From an uncultured Prevotellaceae bacterium (GTDB taxonomy: Bacteria; Bacteroidota; Bacteroidia; Bacteroidales; Bacteroidaceae), in assembly GCA_900317635.1 (NCBI GenBank), contig ONHN01000024.1:1-52751 (forward strand): a stretch of DNA of 52,751 nt. The letters are read 5' to 3'. This document shows positions 14,380 to 22,600 of the stretch, piece by piece. Position 1 is the stretch's first letter, and each line of letters starts with the position of its first letter. The translations under genes were made by a program, and so were the position numbers. The notes under the pieces were generated by a model, which was not told the DNA's origin, did not search any database, and worked only from the letters and a program-made list of their open reading frames with translations.

Positions 14380-16035
14380 ATGAAATTATTCAAGAAAGTC
14401 GCCTTGTGCGCCGCCGCCTTGCTCTTCGCATCGCAAGGCTTTGCCCAATCTTTGTCGCCCTCGACGAAGTGGCATTTCGAGAAAGGAACCATCGTCGTTG
14501 ATACCCCCAAACGTCCTGCTGGACAGAAAGACGTGCTCGGCCTTAAGAGTCCGAAACTGCAAAATGTACGCGTGGCCTTCGTAGGTCTCGGTATGCGTGG
14601 ACCTGGTGCCGTCATTCGTTTCACCCATATTCCTGGTGTTGAAATCGTAGCCCTCTGCGACTACGAAGAGGCACGCGCCGAAAAGCTGCAAAAGAGCCTG
14701 CGTCAAGCAGGTCTGCCCCCCGCTGCCGTCTATAGCGGTGCAAAGGGTTACGAAGAACTTTGCAAACGCAACGATATTGACCTCGTTTATGTAGCCACCG
14801 ACTGGGACCACCACTTCCCCGTAGCTAAGTGCGCCCTGCTCAATGGCAAGCACACCGCTATCGAAGTACCCTCTGCTATGAACCTCGAACAGTGCTGGGA
14901 GCTAGTCAACCTTGCCGAGAAGAAGCAAAAGAACTGCATGATTCTCGAAAACTGCTGCTACGACTGGTTTGAGCTCAACACCCTCAACATGGCACAGCAC
15001 GATGTCTTCGGCGAAATTCTTCACGTCAAGGGTGCATACATCCACAACCTCGACCCCTTCTGGGGTTATTATTGGCATAACCCCGATGGTAGCGACCCCG
15101 ACAACCTCGGATGGCGTATGAAGTACAACCAAGAGAACCGCGGCGACGTTTACGCTACCCACGGCCTTGGCCCCGTTGCTCAAGCTCTTGATATCCACCG
15201 TGGCGACGTGATGCGCACCCTCGTAGCTATGGACACGAAGGCATCCCATGGTCCCGACTGGGTAGAAGCTAAGACGGGCAAGCGTCCCGCCAACTTCCGT
15301 AACGGCGACCACACCACCACCCTCATCCGCACCGAGAACGGTAAGGTCATCGAAATTCAGCACAACGTGATGAATCCCCAGCCCTACAATCGCCTCTATC
15401 AACTCGTAGGTACCAAAGGCTTCGCTGATAAGTACCCCATGCGTGATAACGGCGACGGACGCGGTTATGCTCTCGATGCTGCCCAGATGAAGGCCAGCGG
15501 TGTGACCCCTAAAGTTGACGACCTCAGCGGTCACGACTACATGCCCTACGAAGACCAAAAGGCACTCACGGAAAAATACATGCACCCCATCATCAAGAAG
15601 TTTGGTAAAGTAGCTTCCGAAGTAGGTGGCCACGGCGGTATGGACTTCTTCATGGATGCCCGCCTTGTTTACTGCCTGCAAAACGGTCTGCCCCTCGATA
15701 TGGACGTTTACGACTTGGCTGAATGGTGCTGTCTCGCCGAACTCGGCACGCTCTCGATGGACAACAACTGCGCTTCCGTCACTGTGCCCGACTTCACGCG
15801 CGGCCTTTGGAACCGCACGAAAGGCTATCGCCACGCCTATGCTTCAGCTAAGGAAGAAGCTGCTACCGAATCTGTAGCTCGCATTGTTACTGAAACACAA
15901 AAGCTCATCGCTCAAGACGCATGGGAAAAGTACGATAAAGCTGCCGACCGCCAAGCTAAAAATGCTGTTGCCAACGATGCAGCCAAGGAGGCACAGAAGG
16001 CTATTGCTTCTGCTATCAAAGCCGTTGCCAAATAA
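14380..16035 (+). CDS. Secreted Gfo/Idh/MocA-family protein of the GH109 type (putative alpha-N-acetylgalactosaminidase)
   Basis: 551 residues with a Sec signal peptide (MKLFKKVALCAAALLFASQGFA). A Rossmann NAD-binding fold starts near residue 65 (VRVAFVGLGMRGPGAV) and continues with VEIVALCDYEEARAEKLQ and DIDLVYVATDWDHH. The central YATHGLGPVAQ and PFWGYYWHNPDG segments are typical of GH109 enzymes, which keep NAD bound and cleave alpha-GalNAc by an oxidation-elimination route. Not every GH109-like protein has shown this activity, so the call rests on motif resemblance. Alpha-GalNAc links mucin O-glycans to protein, which fits with the GH20-GH33 enzyme elsewhere in the window. A strong terminator follows. 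The C-terminal 70 residues are Ala/Lys-rich and helical. Confidence 0.8.
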   Translation: MKLFKKVALCAAALLFASQGFAQSLSPSTKWHFEKGTIVVDTPKRPAGQKDVLGLKSPKLQNVRVAFVGLGMRGPGAVIRFTHIPGVEIVALCDYEEARAEKLQKSLRQAGLPPAAVYSGAKGYEELCKRNDIDLVYVATDWDHHFPVAKCALLNGKHTAIEVPSAMNLEQCWELVNLAEKKQKNCMILENCCYDWFELNTLNMAQHDVFGEILHVKGAYIHNLDPFWGYYWHNPDGSDPDNLGWRMKYNQENRGDVYATHGLGPVAQALDIHRGDVMRTLVAMDTKASHGPDWVEAKTGKRPANFRNGDHTTTLIRTENGKVIEIQHNVMNPQPYNRLYQLVGTKGFADKYPMRDNGDGRGYALDAAQMKASGVTPKVDDLSGHDYMPYEDQKALTEKYMHPIIKKFGKVASEVGGHGGMDFFMDARLVYCLQNGLPLDMDVYDLAEWCCLAELGTLSMDNNCASVTVPDFTRGLWNRTKGYRHAYASAKEEAATESVARIVTETQKLIAQDAWEKYDKAADRQAKNAVANDAAKEAQKAIASAIKAVAK

Positions 16036-16072
16036 GCATTAGCTATTCGTAGTACGAATAACATTAAGCAAC

Positions 16073-16112
16073 AACGCGAGGTGAGTCACATACCGCTGAT
16101 TCATCTCGCGTT
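16073..16112 (+). terminator. Terminator of the GH109-type gene
   Basis: AACGCGAGGTGAGTCA (16073-16088) pairs with TGATTCATCTCGCGTT (16097-16112), with two G-T pairs, 38 nt after the stop codon. Confidence 0.75.
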
Positions 16113-16169
16113 TGCTTATCCTCATATCGTAGTCGTTTCTATTCAACTTACGGAGCTATCGCTTACTCA

Positions 16170-16287
16170 GGAGTTAAGGGAGTTAGGAGGAGTTATCGTA
16201 GCCTATGGCTGCTGAGGAGTTGAAGACGATAGCCATATTCGCAAGTACTATAGGGATTAAAAGTATCGTCTTTAACTCCCTTAACTC
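16170..16287. repeat. Inverted repeat upstream of the cupin gene
   Basis: GGAGTTAAGGGAGTTA (16170-16185) and TAACTCCCTTAACTCC (16272-16287) are perfect 16-bp inverted repeats 86 nt apart. The inner parts contain ATCG/CGAT matches that extend the pairing. The right arm ends 23 nt before the cupin start codon, so it may fold in the leader or be a small non-autonomous element. Confidence 0.6.
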
Positions 16288-16310
16288 CTCCAACATATGA
16301 AACTTGAATT

Positions 16311-16712
16311 ATGGACAATCAGCAAAACAGCAAGAATAAGCCTGCTGCATCGAAAGTAGAAACCACCGAACTGTTTCGCACAAGTCAAAGTTGGGACGGC
16401 GTGGCACTGCCCGACTATCTGCAGGGGCAACCCGAACTGGTGGCTATGAAGTACGTGTTTCCCCCAGGGCAGAAGCTCAGCTTGCACCACCATCCCGTCA
16501 TCAACTTCGGCATACTGCTGCAGGGCGAACTGACAATCATTAGTCAGGATGGTAAAGAGAAAGTGGTGCGCGAGGGCGAAGCCATTGTCGAGATGGTCAG
16601 TACCATTCATCGCGGTGAAAACAGAGGAACGAAGCCCGTCGTGCTCTATATGTTCTATCTTTCGAAGAAAGGGTTGCCGCTATCTGTGCCGCATCCAGAA
16701 ATACCCCTTTAA
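16311..16712 (+). CDS. Cupin-domain protein
   Basis: 133 residues, single conserved beta-barrel cupin. Motif 1 is visible as PGQKLSLHHHPVINFGILLQGE (metal-binding His cluster and the later Glu). Motif 2 is EMVSTIHRGENRG with a conserved His. The substrate is unknown. Such small cupins bind metals and act as isomerases, sugar-binding or sensor proteins. No signal peptide, so cytoplasmic. It stands alone, converging on the phosphatase gene with 23 nt between stops. Confidence 0.8.
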   Translation: MDNQQNSKNKPAASKVETTELFRTSQSWDGVALPDYLQGQPELVAMKYVFPPGQKLSLHHHPVINFGILLQGELTIISQDGKEKVVREGEAIVEMVSTIHRGENRGTKPVVLYMFYLSKKGLPLSVPHPEIPL

Positions 16713-16735
16713 TGCGCACAGATAACGAAGGAATG

Positions 16736-17299
16736 TCAGTTAGCCGAAGCATTTGCGTCTTCGGCAGGTGATGCTTGCTTGTGCGTAGGACGCGGTAATA
16801 GCAGTTGGCGCGTTTCGCCATTCTGCATAGGCTCTATCTCGCGCAGCCTCACGCCGTAGTAAGCCGCCTGCAAGGTGCGCGCAAAGAGACCATGGGTGAC
16901 GCATAACACGCGCATACCTCTATACATATTATATATATAGTCCAACATCGCTTCGGCGCGGTTGGTCATGGCCCCGACAGTCTCAACGTTGTCGGGGAAC
17001 GGCTCTCCCTTCAAACTATCGATGGCTCGTCCCGTCAGCTCACCCCAATCGCGCTCACGCAAGCGACTGTCTTCGATAGGTTTCAACGCAAGCACTTTGC
17101 CAATGATGCTGGCTGTGCGATGAGCACGGGCTAAGTCGCTCGTTAGCAAAACGTCGAATGTCTCGCCCTTCAGTGCTCGTGCCAAGGCTTCAGCTTGCTG
17201 TATGCCTCGCGCTGTCAGCTTTCCTGGTAAATGACCTTGCAGAATGCGACTGACGTTTTCTTCTGTCTCGCCGTGGCGCACAATGAGGAGGGTGGTCAT
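16736..17299 (-). CDS. Histidine phosphatase (phosphoglycerate mutase-like) family protein
   Basis: 187 residues from the ATG at 17299. The open frame extends to 17521, but that part overlaps the DUF308 gene and the family starts at MTTLLIVRHGETEEN. The RHG motif holds the phosphorylated His, LTSDLARAHRTASII and RERDWGELTGR supply the Arg and Glu, and VTHGLFAR holds the second His. Substrates vary widely in this family (phosphoglycerate, alpha-ribazole phosphate, sugars), and none can be chosen here. It lies 7 nt after the DUF308 gene on the same strand, which indicates one operon. Confidence 0.85.
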   Translation of the reverse strand: MTTLLIVRHGETEENVSRILQGHLPGKLTARGIQQAEALARALKGETFDVLLTSDLARAHRTASIIGKVLALKPIEDSRLRERDWGELTGRAIDSLKGEPFPDNVETVGAMTNRAEAMLDYIYNMYRGMRVLCVTHGLFARTLQAAYYGVRLREIEPMQNGETRQLLLPRPTHKQASPAEDANASAN

Positions 17300-17306
17300 A
17301 AGCTGC

Positions 17307-17918
17307 TTATTCAATCGCCTTAACCTCTTCCACCACTTCTGCGTCTTCCACCACTTCGGACTCGCTGATTTCCACAGCTTCCGCCGCCTGTCGGCGATAG
17401 AACGCGCGGAGTTGCCAGGCCGACCAAAGTTCCAAAATGGCATAAAGTACATAAGCGGCACCCAACACAACGAAGGGTAGGGGAGCGGCAAGGTCGGGAC
17501 GGAAGAGAATAAAGATGCCAACGCTAATGAGTAGCAGGGGAATGAGGAACGAAGCCCACGACAACATAATGCCCATGCGCAGCATGCGCCAGCGCGAAAT
17601 CATCTGGAGCACACCGAACATAACAAGCAGTGCGGCCACTGTGTAAAGGAAAATCTCAACAAACCAGCCAGGCCACGCTATCAGCATCAAGCCAAAGGCT
17701 ACCGCCGCTCCACCCAATATCGGGTATAGTATGACTTCCGAACGGCTCCGCTGACCACGAAGCAGCATCACAATCGAGGCTACGCCTGGCAGCAATACGG
17801 CCAGTCCGATGCATTGTACAAGGAAGTTGGGGGCTTGTTTTGAATAGCATACAAGCAGTAGGCCGATGCACAGAAGGGCAAGGCTCTTAATCACTTGAAA
17901 AGTAATTGTGCGAGGCAT
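17307..17918 (-). CDS. DUF308 (HdeD-like) integral membrane protein
   Basis: 203 residues with six hydrophobic segments between residues 8 and 160 (VIKSLALLCIGLLLVCYS, LGGAAVAFGLMLIAW, FLIPLLLISVGIFILF and others), separated by short loops, as in the DUF308 family. The C-terminal 30 residues are acidic (EISESEVVEDAEVVEEVKAIE) and probably cytoplasmic. Function unknown. The E. coli relative HdeD is an acid-resistance membrane protein. It is transcribed with the phosphatase and divergently from glyS. Confidence 0.75.
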   Translation of the reverse strand: MPRTITFQVIKSLALLCIGLLLVCYSKQAPNFLVQCIGLAVLLPGVASIVMLLRGQRSRSEVILYPILGGAAVAFGLMLIAWPGWFVEIFLYTVAALLVMFGVLQMISRWRMLRMGIMLSWASFLIPLLLISVGIFILFRPDLAAPLPFVVLGAAYVLYAILELWSAWQLRAFYRRQAAEAVEISESEVVEDAEVVEEVKAIE

Positions 17919-17979
17919 GATATGTCTTGGTGTTTAGGAATTATCGGCTGCGAAGTTAGGCAATTTTTTATTTAATTGC

Positions 17980-17987
17980 TAACTTTG
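17980..17987 (+). promoter_or_regulatory. -7 element for glyS in a divergent promoter region
   Basis: TAACTTTG lies 62 nt before the glyS ATG. On the opposite strand TAACTTCG (around 17950-17957) may serve the DUF308 gene. The -33 boxes are not clear. Confidence 0.45.
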
Positions 17988-18049
17988 CAGCCAAAACTAT
18001 GCAATGGGGGCAAAGGCCTCATTGCAAAATAAAAAGATTTCTCGATAAT

Positions 18050-19591
18050 ATGGCACAAGAAGACACGTTTAAGAAGATTGTTTCCCACTGTAAGGAGTAC
18101 GGATTCGTATTCCCCTCAAGCGATATTTATGATGGATTGGCCGCCGTTTACGACTATGGCCAAAATGGTGTGGAACTCAAGAACAACATCAAGCAATACT
18201 GGTGGCAGTCGATGGTTCTGTTGCATGAAAACATCGTCGGTATTGACTCCGCTATCTTTATGCACCCCACCATTTGGAAAGCCAGTGGCCACGTCGATGC
18301 GTTCAACGACCCCCTCATCGACAATCGCGACTCAAAGAAGCGCTATCGTGCCGATGTGCTGATAGAAGACCAAATAGCTAAGTACGATGAGAAGATTGAC
18401 AAGGAGGTGGCTAAGGCGCACAAGCGTTTTGGCGATAGCTTCGACGAAGCACTCTTCCGTCAGACGAACCCCCGTGTGCTCGAACATGTCGCCAAGCGCG
18501 ATGCCCTCCATGCCCGCTTCGAAAAGGCACTCAACGACAATGACCTGCAAGAACTCAAACAGATTATTCTTGACGAAGAAATCGTTTGCCCTATCAGTGG
18601 CACGCGCAACTGGACCGACGTTCGCCAGTTCAACCTCATGTTCAAAACAGAGATGGGCAGCACCGCCGATGGTGCTTCCACCATCTTCCTGCGTCCCGAA
18701 ACGGCGCAAGGCATTTTTGTCAATTACCTCAACGTGCAAAAGACGGGCCGTATGAAAATACCCTTTGGCATTGCACAGATAGGTAAGGCTTTCCGCAACG
18801 AGATTGTAGCGCGTCAGTTCATCTTCCGTATGCGCGAGTTCGAGCAGATGGAAATGCAGTTCTTTGTGCGCCCTGGCACCGAACTCGACTGGTTTGCCAA
18901 GTGGAAGGAAACACGTATGGCTTGGCATCAGGCGCTCGGCTTTGGTGCCGAGAACTATCGCTTCCATGACCACGAGAAACTGGCTCACTATGCCAACGCC
19001 GCCAGCGACATAGAGTTCCGCATGCCTTTCGGTTTCAAAGAGGTAGAAGGCATCCACTCGCGCACCAACTTCGACCTCTCGCAACACGAGAAGTTCAGCG
19101 GGCGCAAAATCAAGTACTTCGACCCTGAAACAAACGAGAGCTATACGCCCTACGTTATTGAAACGAGTATCGGCGTTGATCGTATGTTCCTCAGCGTCAT
19201 GTGCCACGCCTATCAAGAGGAACAACTCGAGGGTGGCGAAACGCGCGTTGTGTTGCGCCTGCCAGCCGCCTTGGCTCCCGTCAAACTGGCCGTGCTGCCC
19301 CTCGTGCGCAAAGACGGCCTGCCCGAAAAGGCACGCGAAATCATGGACGACCTGAAGTTCCACTTCAACTGTAAGTACGAAGAAAAAGATGCCATCGGCA
19401 AGCGCTATCGCCGTCAGGATGCTATCGGAACGCCCTACTGCATCACCATTGACCACGACACGCTCACCGACAACTGCGTCACCCTGCGCGACCGCGATAC
19501 GATGCAGCAGCAGCGCGTGAAGATTAGCGACTTGCGATCCCTCATCGAAGATAAAGTCAGCATCACCTCCCTCCTAAAGAAATTGCAATGA
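18050..19591 (+). CDS. glyS: Glycine--tRNA ligase, dimeric (eukaryote-like) type
   Basis: 513 residues from the ATG at 18050. An upstream in-frame ATG at 17999 overlaps the promoter. Class II aminoacyl-tRNA synthetase that charges tRNA-Gly with glycine in the cytoplasm. Motif 1 region SSDIYDGLAAVYDYGQNGVELKNN, motif 2 FRNEIVARQFIFRMREFEQME and motif 3 IGVDRMFLSVM are visible. The C-terminal anticodon-binding domain begins near residue 410 (APVKLAVLPLVRKDGL). The single-chain alpha2 form is the one used by Bacteroidetes, in contrast to the alpha2beta2 enzyme of Proteobacteria. Its stop overlaps the start of the FKBP gene by four bases (ATGA), so they are co-transcribed and probably translationally coupled. 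Confidence 0.97.
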   Translation: MAQEDTFKKIVSHCKEYGFVFPSSDIYDGLAAVYDYGQNGVELKNNIKQYWWQSMVLLHENIVGIDSAIFMHPTIWKASGHVDAFNDPLIDNRDSKKRYRADVLIEDQIAKYDEKIDKEVAKAHKRFGDSFDEALFRQTNPRVLEHVAKRDALHARFEKALNDNDLQELKQIILDEEIVCPISGTRNWTDVRQFNLMFKTEMGSTADGASTIFLRPETAQGIFVNYLNVQKTGRMKIPFGIAQIGKAFRNEIVARQFIFRMREFEQMEMQFFVRPGTELDWFAKWKETRMAWHQALGFGAENYRFHDHEKLAHYANAASDIEFRMPFGFKEVEGIHSRTNFDLSQHEKFSGRKIKYFDPETNESYTPYVIETSIGVDRMFLSVMCHAYQEEQLEGGETRVVLRLPAALAPVKLAVLPLVRKDGLPEKAREIMDDLKFHFNCKYEEKDAIGKRYRRQDAIGTPYCITIDHDTLTDNCVTLRDRDTMQQQRVKISDLRSLIEDKVSITSLLKKLQ

Positions 19592-20232
19592 AAAAGTTTT
19601 TCTGGCTCATCGCTTTGTCGCTTTTACTTCTGACGGCTTGCGAAGAGAATATCAACGACGAAGATACCGAGTTTGACGATTGGCAAGCGCGTAGCGAAGC
19701 CTTCATTCATGCCAAGATGCAAGAAGGCCGCACAGCTATCTCGCAGGCTCAGGCACAGTGGGGCGATGCGTGGGAAGCCCATTGCAACTACCGTATCTAT
19801 CGCTACTATGCCCAAACCGACCACACCGCTGGCTCTGAAGCTGACAGCGTGCTCGTCGAAATCATCGAGCGTGGCACGGGCACCGAAACGCCTTACTTCA
19901 CCGATAGCGTGCAGGTCAACTACCTCAAGCGCCTCGCTCCGTCGGCCTCCTATCCAGAAGGGCGCATCATTGAGCATTCAGGCTATACGGTCAATCCCGC
20001 CGATATATTCGACAATCCTAATGCCGCCGTCGTGACGAAAGGCGTGAGCAACGTGGCCTCCTCCGCGCTCCACACCACCGCTGGCGAAGCCACCGCCTTC
20101 CAGTATATGCACGTAGGCGACCGCTGGCGCCTCTATATTCCCTGGCAGCTGGCCTACGGAAAGAGTAGCACCACCACCGTGCCTGCCTACTCCGCCCTCG
20201 TCGTTGAGATGAGGCTGCGAAAGATTTTGTAG
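19588..20232 (+). CDS. FKBP-type peptidyl-prolyl cis-trans isomerase lipoprotein
   Basis: 214 residues with a lipoprotein signal (MKKFFWLIALSLLLLTAC, lipid-anchored Cys18). The C-terminal half is an FKBP domain: DSVQVNYLKRLA, GDRWRLYIPWQLAYGKSS and a final VPAYSALVVEMRLRKIL strand, matching the IP-x-x-LAYG and V-E-L-L patterns. Residues 20-75 are a charged helical linker or dimerisation segment. It would catalyse proline isomerisation in the periplasm or at the outer membrane. Some catalytic-pocket aromatics are replaced, so activity is likely but not certain. Translationally coupled to glyS, which is an accidental-looking pairing common in Bacteroidetes. Confidence 0.85.
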   Translation: MKKFFWLIALSLLLLTACEENINDEDTEFDDWQARSEAFIHAKMQEGRTAISQAQAQWGDAWEAHCNYRIYRYYAQTDHTAGSEADSVLVEIIERGTGTETPYFTDSVQVNYLKRLAPSASYPEGRIIEHSGYTVNPADIFDNPNAAVVTKGVSNVASSALHTTAGEATAFQYMHVGDRWRLYIPWQLAYGKSSTTTVPAYSALVVEMRLRKIL

Positions 20233-20244
20233 CAAAGGGAAGAA

Positions 20245-20345
20245 AACCACTACGAACACTACAATTCCACTACAAACACTGCACTTGTTGCTTTTAAATG
20301 CAAAAGAGCAGTGTTTGTAGTGGAATTGTAGTGTTCGTAGTGGTT
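20245..20345. terminator. 38-bp perfect inverted repeat between convergent genes (CACTAC hairpin)
   Basis: Arms 20245-20282 and 20308-20345 are perfectly complementary over 38 bp, with a 25-nt loop that holds a CTTTT/AAAAG stem of its own. It lies between the stops of the FKBP gene and the GT2 gene, so it can terminate both. There is no T tract and the stem is far longer than usual. The arms are made of CACTAC words spaced by 3-4 nt, like the hairpin at 3498-3586. Confidence 0.8.
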
Positions 20346-20376
20346 CCTAACCATAAGAACTTAGAAATCTACAACC

Positions 20377-21315
20377 CTAAATTGCTTCCTCAACTGCATA
20401 GCGTGGGCGACGCTTCACCTCGCTATATATCTTGCCCACGTACTCGCCAATAATGCCGATGGCCAGCAGAATAAAGCCACCGATGAACCACAACGAAACG
20501 ATGATGCTGGCCCATCCTGGCACGGCGCGACCACTGCTCCACGATACAAGGCCATAGATGATGGCACACAACGAGACGAGAATAAACAGCAAACCGCTAT
20601 AAACGATGAGGCGCAACGGGCGCACAGAGAACGACGTGATGCCGTCCAGCGCAAAACTCAGCATGCGGCTCAGCGGGTACTTACTCTCGCCTGCTATGCG
20701 GGCTGTGCGATCGTAGTAGACCTCCGTGTGGGGGAACCCGAGGGAATAGACCATGCCACGCAGAAACAAGTTGCGCTCAGGAAAGGCCATCAGTGCCTCC
20801 AAAGCGCGGCGGCTCATCAGGCGGAAGTCGGCGTGGTTATAGAGCACGTCGCCGCCCAAGGCGCGCAGGAACTTATAGAAGCCTTGTGCCGTCCACCGCT
20901 TAAAGAGCGTGTCGGTTTTTCGTTCGTGGCGCACGCCATAAACGATGTCGTTTCCCTTCGTCCATGCCTCAGCCATTTGCAGGATGGCCCAAGGGTCGTC
21001 TTGCAAGTCGGCATCGATGCTGACAGCCGCATCGGCCTCGCGAGCCGCGCGTTCCAGCCCCGCCCACAATGCTTGCTGGTGCCCACGATTATGGGCCAGC
21101 TTCGTGCCGTGAACGCGTGCATCGGTAGCGGCAAAAGCCTTCACCATGGCCCACGTCGCATCATGGCTACCATCGTCAACGTAGAGGATGCCAGCCTCTA
21201 AAGCGTGCTTCTTTGCTAAGTCGTCGCACACATCCAGCAAGACGCGATTTGTTTCCTCCAAAACCGCCTCTTCGTTGTAGCACGGCACGACAATCAGTAG
21301 CCGTCTATTGTTCAT
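20377..21315 (-). CDS. GT2 family glycosyltransferase, polyprenyl-phosphate sugar type
   Basis: 312 residues. GT-A fold with the start LIVVPCYNEEAVLEETNRVL, a nucleotide-sugar site YVDDGSHDATW, the metal-binding SIDADLQDDPWAI and NHADFRLMSRRALEAL typical of the DPM1/GtrB/ArnC group. The C terminus has two transmembrane helices (LIVYSGLLFILVSLCAIIYGL and IIVSLWFIGGFILLAIGIIGEYVGKIY). Such enzymes move a sugar from a nucleotide to undecaprenyl phosphate at the inner face of the cytoplasmic membrane. The sugar is unknown. Possible receivers of the lipid-linked sugar include GT39-type enzymes such as the one at 48857. A MITE-like element inserted 18 nt upstream of the start codon may supply or disrupt its promoter. 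Confidence 0.88.
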   Translation of the reverse strand: MNNRRLLIVVPCYNEEAVLEETNRVLLDVCDDLAKKHALEAGILYVDDGSHDATWAMVKAFAATDARVHGTKLAHNRGHQQALWAGLERAAREADAAVSIDADLQDDPWAILQMAEAWTKGNDIVYGVRHERKTDTLFKRWTAQGFYKFLRALGGDVLYNHADFRLMSRRALEALMAFPERNLFLRGMVYSLGFPHTEVYYDRTARIAGESKYPLSRMLSFALDGITSFSVRPLRLIVYSGLLFILVSLCAIIYGLVSWSSGRAVPGWASIIVSLWFIGGFILLAIGIIGEYVGKIYSEVKRRPRYAVEEAI

Positions 21316-21332
21316 ACAGAAAGAAATTTGTA

Positions 21333-21512
21333 GGGGTGTTCTATAAATTAGGCTTGAATGATTACCAGAGCTATTATGGTGCAGGTTCCCAAATTAAGTT
21401 CGCAGTCGCTTAGCGAGCTACGTGGCAAGAATTTAGTTTGGGAAGAAGCCCATAAGAGCTAAAAAGCATCAAGCTGAATCAAAGACGAAATTCCTAATTT
21501 ATAGAACGCCCC
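21333..21512. mobile_element. 180-bp MITE-like palindromic element with TGTA target duplication
   Basis: Terminal inverted repeats GGGGYGTTCTATAAATTAGG at 21333-21352 and 21493-21512 differ at one position. The element is flanked by TGTA on both sides (21329-21332 and 21513-21516), a 4-bp direct repeat. Internal inverted pairs (TTCCCAAATTAA with TTAGTTTGGGAA; AGCTATTATGG with CCATAAGAGCT) show that the entire element folds back on itself. No coding capacity. It lies directly upstream of the GT2 gene. Confidence 0.75.
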
Positions 21513-21518
21513 TGTAAT

Positions 21519-21625
21519 GAGTGACGAGTGCTTCGTGGTTCCACTTTTCCTTTGTGAATACCTAAGAAAGTAAAAGAGTGACAAGTTGCAACCGCGCATA
21601 GTAAGGCGTAGTCCACTCGTCACTC
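21519..21625 (-). terminator. GTGACGAGTG-type inverted repeat after deoD
   Basis: GAGTGACGAGTG (21519-21530) and CACTCGTCACTC (21614-21625) are inverted, enclosing CACTT/AAGTG words. It lies 18 nt past the deoD stop. It belongs to the dispersed GACGAGTGACAAGT family seen also near 26298, 32368, 34735 and 47035. Confidence 0.5.
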
Positions 21626-21642
21626 GTAATTTGTCACTTATT

Positions 21643-22350
21643 TTATACAAGTGAGAACGCTACGTCCATCATCTTTGTGAATGTGGTCTGGCGTTCTTCT
21701 GCTGATGTCACTTCGCCCGTCAGGATGTGATCGGAAATGGTGCAGATACCCAAGGCGCGTTTGCCAGCACGAGCCGCATTGGTGTAGAGGGCCGAAATCT
21801 CCATTTCGACGGCCTTAACGCCCAGCTTCATCCAGCGGTCGTTGTAGGAAGTCTCGCCATAGAAGAGGTCGGACGACACTACGTTGCCCACTTGATATTT
21901 GTAGCCCAGTTTCTCGCACGTCTCAACGGCACCGCGTAGCAGGTCGAAGTCGGCGATAGGTGCAAACGTGCCAGGCAGTTCAAACTGTGCGGCATAGTTG
22001 CTATCCGTGCAAGCACCCATAGCCACGATGAGGTCGCCCACGTGCAGGTCCATGTTGATAGAGCCTGCAGAACCAACGCGGATAATCGTCTTCACGTCAT
22101 AGAAGTTGAAGAGTTCGTAGGTGTAGATAGCAATGGAGGGAATGCCCATACCGTGACCCATCACGCTGACGCGCTTGCCTTTATAGGTACCCGTGAACCC
22201 CAGCATACCACGCACGTTGTTGAAGCATACAGGATTTTCAAGGAAGCGCTCAGCCATAAACTTTACGCGCAGGGGGTCGCCTGCCATAATGACGGTCTCG
22301 GCAATTTCGCCAAGTTGTGCCCCAATGTGGGGAGTGGGAGTCTTACTCAT
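21643..22350 (-). CDS. deoD: Purine nucleoside phosphorylase, DeoD type
   Basis: 235 residues, close to the 239 of E. coli DeoD. It cleaves (deoxy)ribonucleosides of purines with phosphate to free base and (deoxy)ribose-1-phosphate in purine salvage, and works as a hexamer in the cytoplasm. Visible: N-terminal His (TPHIGAQLGE), phosphate-binding GDPLRVKFMAERFL, IIRVGSAGSIN, the nucleoside-binding AVEMEISALYTNAA and the catalytic Asp in ISDHILTGE. Single gene with its own promoter. Confidence 0.95.
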   Translation of the reverse strand: MSKTPTPHIGAQLGEIAETVIMAGDPLRVKFMAERFLENPVCFNNVRGMLGFTGTYKGKRVSVMGHGMGIPSIAIYTYELFNFYDVKTIIRVGSAGSINMDLHVGDLIVAMGACTDSNYAAQFELPGTFAPIADFDLLRGAVETCEKLGYKYQVGNVVSSDLFYGETSYNDRWMKLGVKAVEMEISALYTNAARAGKRALGICTISDHILTGEVTSAEERQTTFTKMMDVAFSLV

Positions 22351-22397
22351 ATCGTTTAAGGTTTTTGGTATTAATATATACTCTTTGTCTGCAACTG

Positions 22398-22405
22398 CAA
22401 ATATA
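22398..22405 (-). promoter_or_regulatory. -7 element of the deoD promoter
   Basis: Minus-strand TATATTTG, 48 nt upstream of the start codon. A weak CTTT lies about 17 nt further upstream as a possible -33. Confidence 0.5.
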
Positions 22406-22600
22406 GTAAAACTTTTGTGTAAAGAGCGAATGCATTAAGAAATTTATGCAGAGACAAAGAAAGTTGACGAGCAAACAAGCGACATTGTCGAAATATCGAG
22501 CGATGCTGATGCACGGAGCGCAGCTTCAGAACCCCACGCACAAGCGAGCATAGTATCTCCCCCCCCTACACACCCCTTACGTGTGCCAGCTTCTCACATT

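Noticed and set aside
17300-17521. N-terminal extension of the histidine phosphatase
   Set aside because: It overlaps the DUF308 gene on the same strand in another frame, and the family begins at 17299.
18332-19456. 374-residue ORF antisense to glyS
   Set aside because: The sense strand is an unmistakable glycyl-tRNA synthetase over this whole stretch.
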